Source: Clostridium sp.
Lineage (GTDB): Bacteria; Bacillota; Clostridia; Clostridiales; Clostridiaceae
NCBI GenBank assembly: GCA_012511315.1
Contig: JAAZGI010000217.1
Location: 1 to 6,663, forward strand
Length of the DNA: 6,663 nucleotides
Direction: 5' to 3'
Below are positions 1-4,973 of the stretch, one piece after another. Both the position numbers and the translations under genes were made by a program. Below the pieces are notes generated by a model. It saw nothing but the letters and a program-made list of their open reading frames with translations, was not told where the DNA came from and did not search any database. Numbering within the stretch: position 1 is the first letter of the stretch; each line of letters begins with the position of its first letter.

Positions 1-60
1 ATTACTTCCAAAGGTGAAGTCATTTATGACTTTAACGAATTTGAAACCAAGCTCCAGTAA
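1..60 (+). CDS. Possible 3' end of an unidentified gene (partial)
   Basis: The first frame is open from the left edge for 19 codons and ends in TAA at 58-60. The visible tail, ITSKGEVIYDFNEFETKLQ, has the charged composition of a protein C-terminus, but it is too short to assign to a family. An open stretch of this length can arise by chance. The - strand is also open here from an ATG at 63-61, but that start has no convincing ribosome binding site. I prefer the + strand because the stop is followed by about 300 bp of clearly non-coding sequence. No function can be given. Confidence 0.33.
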   Translation: MTSKGEVIYDFNEFETKLQ

Positions 61-363
61 CATGGAATGGACTTAATTTCTAATAATAAGAGTTGTCTTA
101 AAATCCTGCATCGAACAAGATGGAGCTTTGTGAGTATATCATTTAGCAATTTAGTAGAGTTCAAAAACGAAACAGAGAACATCGAAGAAAACTTCAGCGG
201 ATAAATCCTTGTTATTATTTAAGAATCATGAAGTTTAACATCGTATTAAAAATATAAGGCTTTAGGACATGGTAAATGTAAACTTTGACTTTACTTTAAT
301 CTTGGATTTTACTGTGAATTTAGATTAGTTAACAATAGGATGTCTAAAGAATTAGCCAACTGT
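61..363. other. Gene-free spacer between the left-edge fragment and the lipoprotein gene
   Basis: All frames are broken by frequent stops, and no RNA gene or ORF with a ribosome binding site is visible. The spacer is AT-rich. Two weak structures are present: an 8-bp inverted repeat AAGCTCCA/TGGAGCTT (49-56 and 121-128) and a 5-bp stem GTAAA/TTTAC (278-282 and 290-294). Neither has the GC-rich stem plus T-run of an intrinsic terminator. The spacer should hold the 3' ends of two convergent transcripts, but I cannot point to their terminators. Confidence 0.5.
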
Positions 364-948
364 TTAGAAAAAAGGCGCTAGGGTGACTTGATCTAAAAGG
401 TCACTGAATTCTACCTCAGAAAAGCCCTCGGCAAAGATATGGATAAACCACTGATCTTTTATAGTATAGGCTTCGCGACTACTATCGTCTGCTTGATTCA
501 TTAAAAGATGGAACTCTTGATCTCCGATGTGGGAAGTTTCAAAGTAAGTGCTTTCGCTAAAGTCTTCTAGTAGAGTTTGGGGGCTATCCGTGAAGTAACC
601 GTAGATCGTGATGCTTTTTTTAGAGCTCACTTTATCCATGTAACTGACGACTACTTCTTCCGGATTGGCGCTAAAGGAGGGAGACATTCCTTCCGGGCTG
701 GGGTCAAGAATGGGGACCCCATCTAGGTCGCCTAAGTTTGAATCTAAATCGAGCCAGGCTTGACGAATTTCTGCCAGACTATCGTAGGCCACCATTTCCT
801 CTGGGGTTGTGGCACTCCGCAGATTAGTAGCATGGGGAGCTGAAGTATGGATTTGAGGTTTAAGCTCTGGTTTGGCCAAGTTCCCGCAACCAGTTAGAAC
901 TAATGTTGCTATAATCGTTAGGGATAGAAGCTTAAATTTAATTTTCAT
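364..948 (-). CDS. Putative secreted lipoprotein of unknown function
   Basis: This 194-residue protein starts at ATG (948-946), preceded on the - strand by GGAGGA (957-952), a strong ribosome binding site at normal spacing. The N-terminus is a classic lipoprotein signal peptide: basic MKIKFK, a hydrophobic stretch (residues 7-18), and the lipobox LTGC (18-21), with Cys21 the expected lipidation site. The mature protein should therefore be anchored outside the membrane. The mature part begins with a Pro/Thr/Ala-rich linker, then an acidic region (about 50-100). It ends in an alternating hydrophobic segment (about 100-190) that includes YTIKDQWFIHIFAEGFSEVEFSDLLDQV. That last part loosely recalls the end of DUF4367-like domains, where a strand is followed by an ExExxxLLxxV helix, but this is only an impression. 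It contains no catalytic motif I recognise. It is divergent from rapZ and appears monocistronic. Confidence 0.82.
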   Translation of the reverse strand: MKIKFKLLSLTIIATLVLTGCGNLAKPELKPQIHTSAPHATNLRSATTPEEMVAYDSLAEIRQAWLDLDSNLGDLDGVPILDPSPEGMSPSFSANPEEVVVSYMDKVSSKKSITIYGYFTDSPQTLLEDFSESTYFETSHIGDQEFHLLMNQADDSSREAYTIKDQWFIHIFAEGFSEVEFSDLLDQVTLAPFF

Positions 949-971
949 GAGTCCTCCAATAATTTTGATCT

Positions 972-1038
972 GATGAATAGCTATAAAATGATGAGTATCT
1001 ATTAAATGATGAGTATCTATAAATCGATGAATAAAGAT
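972..1038. repeat. Four degenerate 18-bp tandem repeats upstream of the lipoprotein gene
   Basis: The core AAATGATGAGTATCTAT occurs perfectly twice (986-1002 and 1004-1020). It is flanked by a diverged copy on the left (GATGAATAGCTAT at 972-984, two mismatches to the core GATGAGTATCTAT) and a more diverged one on the right (GATGAATAAAGAT at 1026-1038). The copies are spaced exactly 18 bp apart. The block lies 24-90 bp upstream of the lipoprotein start codon, in its 5' untranslated region or promoter. It could be a set of protein-binding sites or a simple slippage-derived repeat. Confidence 0.75.
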
Positions 1039-1256
1039 GTGAAAGGTTAGCTAAAACACGGGACAAGAAGTTTAATGTCTCAGTGAAAGCTTTAAATACC
1101 TTCTTTATCATTCTACTCAAATCGGTGGGGGATCGCTACTGTATTTAAAGATGAGAACAATTTATATTAACCCATTGATTAAGGATAGCTGGGAAAAAAA
1201 ACTACCGAGCAGCTCAGATCATTGCAAAGGAATTCTGAGTGAGCCTTTATGATATC

Positions 1257-1265
1257 TGCTATAAT
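1257..1265 (+). promoter_or_regulatory. Extended -10 promoter of rapZ-glmR
   Basis: TGCTATAAT is a perfect extended -10 element (TGnTATAAT) for the main vegetative sigma factor. No good -35 hexamer sits 16-18 bp upstream, which is typical of extended -10 promoters. Transcription would begin near 1272, giving a leader of about 19 nt that contains just the ribosome binding site for the TTG start at 1291. This places the upstream in-frame ATG at 1249 outside the transcript. Confidence 0.65.
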
Positions 1266-1277
1266 GAAAGCTAATAT

Positions 1278-1286
1278 GGAGGTGAG
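1278..1286 (+). promoter_or_regulatory. Ribosome binding site that fixes the rapZ TTG start
   Basis: GGAGGTGAG is a near-perfect match to the 16S anti-Shine-Dalgarno sequence. GGAGG ends 8 nt before the TTG at 1291. It lies inside the longer open frame beginning with ATG 1249, so it selects TTG 1291 over that ATG. Confidence 0.8.
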
Positions 1287-1290
1287 TCTT

Positions 1291-1968
1291 TTGAAAATTG
1301 TAATCATTACAGGAATGTCTGGTGCAGGTAAAAGTCAGGCTGTTAAGGTCTTTGAAGATATGGGTTATTATGTGGTTGATAATATGCCCCCAAATCTGTT
1401 GAGTAAGTTTGTTAGCCTCTTAACATCGGCAGAGGGAGAGATTTCCGATGCTGCTTTGGTGATGGACATCCGCTCGGGACAATTCTTTGACGGAATTGAG
1501 GAATCCATCGATGAACTAGTGGCTAAAAACATAGATTTCGAGATTTTGTTTCTAGATGCTGATGACGATGAATTGGTGAGTCGGTTTAAAGAAACCCGTC
1601 GGGTTCACCCGCTGTCATCGAAAGAACGATTGCTTGATGGGATTGAAAAAGAACGGGAAATTCTTAAACCGATTAAAGATCGCGCGAATTATGTGATTGA
1701 CACTTCAGCCTTACCTTTGCGCAAATTCCAAGAAAAGATCAAAAGCCGTTATGTAACCAGAGCTACAACAGATCATTTGAACATCAATGTGGTTTCCTTT
1801 GGATTCAAGCATGGAATTCCAATGGACGCAGACTTAATTTTTGATGTTCGCTTTATTGAAAACCCTTTTTATATCGATGAACTGAGACCTTTGTCAGGCC
1901 AAGATGAACCGGTCAAAGAATTTGTTTTGGGAAATGAAATCACTAAAGTCTTTTTAGATAAAACCTAA
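1291..1968 (+). CDS. rapZ: RapZ/YvcJ nucleotide-binding protein, truncated by in-frame TAA
   Basis: This is RapZ (YvcJ in Bacillus), a cytoplasmic P-loop nucleotide-binding protein. In E. coli it is an RNA-binding adaptor controlling GlmS; Gram-positive homologues hydrolyse nucleotides and have a less defined role. Starting at TTG 1291, the Walker A motif GMSGAGKS lies at residues 8-15, VVDNMPP at 28-34, the Walker B-like ALVMDIRSG at 55-63, and ETRRVHPL at 101-108. The C-terminal domain begins with FGFKHGIPMDADLIFDVRF (170-188) and NPFYIDELRPLSG (191-203). Translation then meets TAA at codon 226, giving 225 residues where the family has roughly 285-295. The missing part is encoded in the same frame immediately downstream, so this is a nonsense interruption of an otherwise intact gene. 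The P-loop domain would still be made, but the C-terminal domain would be cut in half and is probably unstable or inactive. It is first in an operon with glmR. Confidence 0.9.
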   Translation: MKIVIITGMSGAGKSQAVKVFEDMGYYVVDNMPPNLLSKFVSLLTSAEGEISDAALVMDIRSGQFFDGIEESIDELVAKNIDFEILFLDADDDELVSRFKETRRVHPLSSKERLLDGIEKEREILKPIKDRANYVIDTSALPLRKFQEKIKSRYVTRATTDHLNINVVSFGFKHGIPMDADLIFDVRFIENPFYIDELRPLSGQDEPVKEFVLGNEITKVFLDKT

Positions 1969-2169
1969 GATATCTTAAAGTTTTTAATTCCTCACTACAT
2001 TGATGAAGGGAAAAAACAGCTCATTATTGGGATTGGTTGTACAGGCGGACGTCACCGTAGTGTAGCGATTAGTGAAGAAATCTCTCATCGACTGCAGCAA
2101 CATGGATTTCATGCTAGTTATACTCACCGAGATTGTGACTCCTATGTTGTGAACAAACAACGAATATAA
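1969..2169 (+). pseudogene. rapZ: Detached C-terminal part of RapZ, in frame after the TAA
   Basis: These 66 codons continue the rapZ frame directly after TAA 1966-1968 and end at TAA 2167-2169. They encode the most conserved C-terminal block of the family: [14 protein letters not shown], then [10 protein letters not shown] (positions 249-258 of the full-length numbering), then HRDC near the end. With one residue in place of the stop, the total is 292 positions, a normal RapZ length. There is no indel and no second stop. No ATG, GTG or TTG occurs in frame until a GTG five codons from the end, so this part cannot be made as a separate protein by ordinary initiation. It is expressed only by readthrough, or if the TAA is a base error. 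Its stop lies 12 bp before the glmR start, consistent with normal translational coupling in an intact ancestor. Confidence 0.88.
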
Positions 2170-2176
2170 GAGGTGA
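2170..2176 (+). promoter_or_regulatory. glmR ribosome binding site, directly after the natural rapZ stop
   Basis: GAGGTGA follows the rapZ stop codon without a gap and best serves the GTG at 2182; TTG 2185 is the next option. A GTG at 2173 lies inside this element and is therefore unlikely to be the start. Ribosomes finishing full-length RapZ would end on this site, suggesting coupling that a premature stop 213 nt upstream would disturb. Confidence 0.6.
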
Positions 2177-2181
2177 AGGAT

Positions 2182-3585
2182 GTGTTGGTTAAAACACTAA
2201 AAGACTTGACCCGAATCGGAATGGGTTTAAAACGGTGGATATTGTTTGCTTTCTTAGGTTTTTTATTAATCATTTTGGGAATTACGGAGATGCTTGATAA
2301 TCGTTTTTTCTCCCGTAACTATATTCTATATTTCTCTTTTTTGATTTTATCGGGATTATTTATTTTATATATTAGTATTCTAGAAGCTCTTAAAAACTTT
2401 GTTAAGCTAATGCGAGATGGAATGTTTCAAGTGAATCTAGATTCAAGGGAAATCAATAGTCTTTTCACTGAAAAGCGTCAGCAAACTCAAGGTCCTAGAA
2501 TTGTAGTAATCGGTGGAGGTACTGGGCTGTCCACCATGCTTCGAGGCTTGAAGTTTTACAGTAGTAATCTAACTGCAGTCGTCTCAGTGGGGGATGATGG
2601 GGGCTCTTCTGGGACTCTCCGTGATGAGATTGGTATGTTGCCCCCTGGAGATATTCGAAACTGTCTCGTTGCACTGGCTAATACAGGCACCACTATGGAG
2701 GATTTGCTGCAATACCGCTTTCAAGAAGGGTCTTTAAAAAATCAAAGCTTTGGCAATTTATTTTTAGCAGCCATGAACGGTGTTTCGGAGGATTTTGAGC
2801 AGGCTGTCGTTAAAATGTCAGAAGTTCTGGCAATTACAGGGAAAGTTTTGCCAGTCACGCTAGAGGACTTAAGACTATCAGCCGAGATGAAAGATGGAAC
2901 GATTATAGAAGGCGAATCCAACATTGGTCGTGCTGTAAGGGGAGATAATCCCATCACGCGACTACGCATTCATCCAGAAGATGCCCATACACCGGAAAGT
3001 GTAAAGCAAGCATTAAGCGAGGCTCAAGCCATTGTTCTAGGGCCAGGATCTTTATATACCAGTGTGATGCCCAATTTATTAATCCCTGATGTAGCCAAAG
3101 CAATTCGTGAATCAAAAGCTAAAGTGTTTTATATTAGCAATATTATGACCCAACCAGGCGAAACTGATGGGTTATCGGTGGTGGAACACTTAGAAAAAAT
3201 TATGGAACACGCTGATATCGGTGGAATTGATTATGTGGTAGTAAATAATCGTCCTTTATCAGATCAACTAGCGATTAAGAACTATATTGCCAGTGGAGCA
3301 GAAGAAGTGGCCTTTGACCGTCAAGCGGTTGAAAAACTTGGAGTTAAGGTGATCGAAGCGGATCTACTAAAAACCACAGGAATTCAAATCCGACACGATT
3401 CAAAAAAATTATCAAAAGTATTGTTTGAAGCGATTATGAAAGAACGTGAGTTAAAATATTCCCTTTCAGCATTGGGTTATCTCATGAATCGAGAGCGGAA
3501 AATAATGGAAGAGGAAATGATACGAGCCGAAGCGCGCAAGATGATCCGTGCTTCAGAAGAGAAGCGTGAAAAGCTAAACCTCTAG
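2182..3585 (+). CDS. glmR: GlmR/YvcK gluconeogenesis factor with N-terminal membrane segments
   Basis: This is a CofD/YvcK-family protein. B. subtilis YvcK (GlmR) binds UDP-GlcNAc, is needed for growth on gluconeogenic carbon sources and for envelope integrity, and stimulates GlmS. With the GTG 2182 start the product has 467 residues, about 140 more than the soluble Bacillus protein. The extra part is N-terminal: two hydrophobic segments (about 19-37, WILFAFLGFLLIILGI, and 47-67, YILYFSFLILSGLFILY), then a linker to about residue 104. The catalytic-fold domain follows, with GGGTG (111-115), SVGDDGGSSGTLR (135-147), MLPPGDIRN (152-160) and GPGSLYTS (287-294), all family signatures. A charged helical tail rich in Glu/Arg/Lys ends the protein. 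It should be a membrane hairpin with the enzyme-like domain in the cytoplasm. It is cotranscribed with rapZ; the downstream hairpin at 3637-3677 closes the unit. CofD-like folds also include F420 synthesis enzymes, but context and motifs favour GlmR. Confidence 0.92.
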   Translation: MLVKTLKDLTRIGMGLKRWILFAFLGFLLIILGITEMLDNRFFSRNYILYFSFLILSGLFILYISILEALKNFVKLMRDGMFQVNLDSREINSLFTEKRQQTQGPRIVVIGGGTGLSTMLRGLKFYSSNLTAVVSVGDDGGSSGTLRDEIGMLPPGDIRNCLVALANTGTTMEDLLQYRFQEGSLKNQSFGNLFLAAMNGVSEDFEQAVVKMSEVLAITGKVLPVTLEDLRLSAEMKDGTIIEGESNIGRAVRGDNPITRLRIHPEDAHTPESVKQALSEAQAIVLGPGSLYTSVMPNLLIPDVAKAIRESKAKVFYISNIMTQPGETDGLSVVEHLEKIMEHADIGGIDYVVVNNRPLSDQLAIKNYIASGAEEVAFDRQAVEKLGVKVIEADLLKTTGIQIRHDSKKLSKVLFEAIMKERELKYSLSALGYLMNRERKIMEEEMIRAEARKMIRASEEKREKLNL

Positions 3586-3636
3586 ACCGTTATGCGAATA
3601 GGGTAATCAATTTTAAATGAATCAAGGAGAGCAATT

Positions 3637-3677
3637 AAGGATGAACCAAGAGCTAAAGGCTTTGGTTCATCTTTATT
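3637..3677 (+). terminator. Intrinsic terminator of the rapZ-glmR unit
   Basis: The arms 3637-3653 and 3659-3674 form a long stem of about 16 pairs, including perfect GATGAACC/GGTTCATC, with one bulged A and a 5-nt loop (TAAAG, 3654-3658). The right arm runs into TTTATTGCTTGTT, a moderate T-rich tail. It starts 52 bp after the glmR stop. The stem is strong and the T-tract imperfect, so efficiency may be partial. Confidence 0.7.
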
Positions 3678-3929
3678 GCTTGTTAAATGAAACCCAAAAC
3701 TAACTTTTAATAACGAGTTGTAGGAAATAGATTATTAAGAGGAAAGAACTAGTGTTAGAATCGCTAGTTTGATAGCTATCGAATGACAAAGCAAAGAAGA
3801 TAAATAAGACTAAAACGATTCGAAATTGATAGATTATTTAGAGCTTGAGTTCAGTGGAAAGAAAAACGAATCAGTCAATAAATAAAAGACGCACAAAGAA
3901 CAGTTGAGACAATAAAAAAGCACAAAATC
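3678..3929. other. Gene-free spacer between glmR and whiA
   Basis: The whole glmR-whiA gap is 417 bp. After the terminator, this stretch has no ORF with a ribosome binding site and no recognisable RNA. It contains an 8-bp hairpin, AACTAGTG/CGCTAGTT with a 7-nt loop (3747-3769), followed at once by the 10-bp palindrome GATAGCTATC (3771-3780). The remainder is purine-rich, A/G-biased sequence. In many Firmicutes glmR and whiA are nearly adjacent, so a spacer this long is noteworthy. Confidence 0.5.
3747..3780. repeat. Hairpin plus adjacent 10-bp palindrome
   Basis: Arms AACTAGTG (3747-3754) and CGCTAGTT (3762-3769) pair over 8 bp with one G-T wobble around a TTAGAAT loop. The perfect palindrome GATAGCTATC occupies 3771-3780. 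Neither strand shows a T-run, so this is not an intrinsic terminator. It may be an operator-like site or chance in AT-rich DNA. Confidence 0.4.
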
Positions 3930-3938
3930 TGTTATAAT
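3930..3938 (+). promoter_or_regulatory. Extended -10 promoter of whiA
   Basis: TGTTATAAT is a perfect extended -10 element, the same design as at rapZ. The nearest -35-like hexamer, TTGAGA (3904-3909), is 23 bp away, too far to count. Transcription would start near 3945 and give a leader of about 58 nt. This makes whiA independent of the rapZ-glmR transcript. Confidence 0.65.
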
Positions 3939-3955
3939 GTAGGTTGCACTGTACT

Positions 3956-3983
3956 AATTAAAAAAAATTTTTTTAAAATAATT
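3956..3983. repeat. A8T7 tract inside an AT-only inverted repeat, whiA leader
   Basis: Eight A (3960-3967) are followed by seven T (3968-3974), and the tract is bracketed by AATTA (3956-3960) and TAATT (3979-3983). It lies between the predicted transcription start and the ribosome binding site. It would form only a weak hairpin; intrinsic DNA bending or polymerase slippage are the other possibilities. Confidence 0.55.
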
Positions 3984-3990
3984 GATCAAA

Positions 3991-3999
3991 AAGGAGGAG
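3991..3999 (+). promoter_or_regulatory. Ribosome binding site that fixes the whiA ATG start
   Basis: AAGGAGGAG sits 5 nt (counting from AAGGAGG) before ATG 4003. The longer frame from TTG 3982 would run through this element and adds residues absent from the family, so ATG 4003 is chosen. Confidence 0.85.
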
Positions 4000-4002
4000 T
4001 CT

Positions 4003-4947
4003 ATGTCTTATTCAGCAAAAGTTAAAGCAGAGATTGTACAGGACTTGGCCATTAGTCAGCCGGAGTTTATGGCGCTCTTATCAGCTGTCATGAAAGTCTG
4101 TGGTACCTTAACGCTGCTGCCGGGCAAAGGCATTGGCTTTCGAATCTCCACGGAAAATACAGGGACGGCAAGGTTTCTGCTCAAGGAATTGCGAGAGCAG
4201 GTAGATGAGGCAGTAACCATTATGGTGAGCCAAAGTTCGACCTTGAAAAAAAGGAATCTGTATTTAATTGCCTTTGACGATGTTCCAAACTTAAAAAAGT
4301 TATTGTTTGAGACGGGGATTTTATCCTCTGAGGGTGACCATTTGGTGATTGACGAATCCATTCCTAAAGAATGGGTGAAAACGGATTTGTTGAGACGAGC
4401 GTACCTAAAGGGGGCTTTCTTAGGCTCAGGATCCATTTCAAATCCGGAGAAGCAATACCATATGGAGTTTGTTACTCACTCTGAGAATTATGGCAATGAG
4501 CTCATTAAACTTCTAAGCAGCTATAAGCTCACGCCTAAGATGATTAAACGAAAAGGCAGCAATATTGTCTACTTAAAAGAAGGCGACCAGATTGTGGACC
4601 TCTTAAGCATAATTGGAGCACATCAGGCTTTACTTGAAATTGAAAACATTCGAATTTTAAAGGGCATGCGCAACGACATAAATCGTCTCGTCAATTGTGA
4701 AACCGCTAATTTAAGCAAGACGGTGAATGCATCGGTCCGTCAAATGGAAGCCATACGTCGTATCCAACGAACCATTGGCTTAAACCGCTTGCCGGAGAAT
4801 GTGAGACAAGTTGCGGAGCTGCGGGTTAATAATCCAGATGCTACCTTAAAAGAATTAGGTAGCATGATGGAGCCGCCGGTGGGGAAGTCGGGAATAAATC
4901 ATCGCCTGCGCAGACTTGAAAAGATAGCAGAAGAAATTGACGAATAG
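4003..4947 (+). CDS. whiA: WhiA DNA-binding protein
   Basis: WhiA is a nucleoid-associated DNA-binding protein: a sporulation regulator in Streptomyces, and a factor for cell division and chromosome segregation in Bacillus. The 314-residue product matches the family's usual length of about 315. The N-terminus MSYSAKVKAE is family-typical. The N-terminal region is a degenerate LAGLIDADG homing-endonuclease fold with two repeats, FMALLSAVMKVCGTL (about 22-36) and AYLKGAFLGSGSISNP (133-148); the acidic catalytic residues of true endonucleases are absent, as in all WhiA. NRLVNCETANLSKTV (227-241) leads into the C-terminal helix-turn-helix domain, which includes ATLKELGSMM (280-289) and PPVGKSGINHRLRRL (291-305). 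WhiA has its own promoter and is followed after 26 bp by the YtoI-like gene, probably in one operon. Confidence 0.95.
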   Translation: MSYSAKVKAEIVQDLAISQPEFMALLSAVMKVCGTLTLLPGKGIGFRISTENTGTARFLLKELREQVDEAVTIMVSQSSTLKKRNLYLIAFDDVPNLKKLLFETGILSSEGDHLVIDESIPKEWVKTDLLRRAYLKGAFLGSGSISNPEKQYHMEFVTHSENYGNELIKLLSSYKLTPKMIKRKGSNIVYLKEGDQIVDLLSIIGAHQALLEIENIRILKGMRNDINRLVNCETANLSKTVNASVRQMEAIRRIQRTIGLNRLPENVRQVAELRVNNPDATLKELGSMMEPPVGKSGINHRLRRLEKIAEEIDE

Positions 4948-4973
4948 AGGATTTGCTAGAACAGGGGGAATCA

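Larger units (their letters stand above)
949..1290. other. Divergent spacer between the lipoprotein gene and rapZ
   Basis: This 342-bp stretch holds the lipoprotein ribosome binding site, an 18-bp tandem repeat block (972-1038) and, at its right end, the rapZ promoter and ribosome binding site. A 60-codon - strand frame crosses the repeats (1120-938, TTG or internal ATG start), but it has no ribosome binding site and its Tyr/Ser-rich middle simply reflects the DNA repeat, so I do not call it a gene. I found no convincing -35/-10 pair for the lipoprotein gene. Confidence 0.6.

Noticed and set aside
1..63. - strand frame starting at ATG 63 and running off the left edge
   Set aside because: No ribosome binding site precedes this ATG. 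The + strand alternative is at least as good, and neither can be assigned.
972..1038. 18-bp repeats as a small CRISPR array
   Set aside because: The copies are directly abutting with no spacers between them, are too short and are diverged; there are no cas genes.
938..1120. 60-codon - strand frame overlapping the lipoprotein start by 11 nt, as a possible leader peptide
   Set aside because: It has no ribosome binding site at its TTG or internal ATG, and its Tyr/Ser-rich middle is a direct translation of the 18-bp DNA repeat.
1249..1290. ATG 1249 as the rapZ start
   Set aside because: It lies upstream of the extended -10 element, and GGAGGTGAG sits inside this extension with correct spacing to TTG 1291. 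The family N-terminus KIVIITGMSGAGKS also begins there.
1966..1968. Selenocysteine or pyrrolysine insertion, or a variant genetic code, at the rapZ TAA
   Set aside because: Sec uses UGA and Pyl uses UAG. TAA is the terminal codon of the YtoI-like gene and the lipoprotein gene and of the rapZ tail itself, so general reassignment does not fit.
2173..2181. GTG 2173 as the glmR start
   Set aside because: It overlaps the GAGGTGA ribosome binding site, leaving no Shine-Dalgarno upstream of it except the end of rapZ.
3982..4002. TTG 3982 as the whiA start
   Set aside because: The extension reads through the AAGGAGGAG ribosome binding site, and WhiA proteins begin with an MS(F/Y)S-type sequence, as at ATG 4003.
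4056..4436. 126-codon - strand frame inside whiA
   Set aside because: It is antisense to a strongly conserved whiA coding region, has no ribosome binding site and resembles no known protein; it is a shadow of the coding strand.
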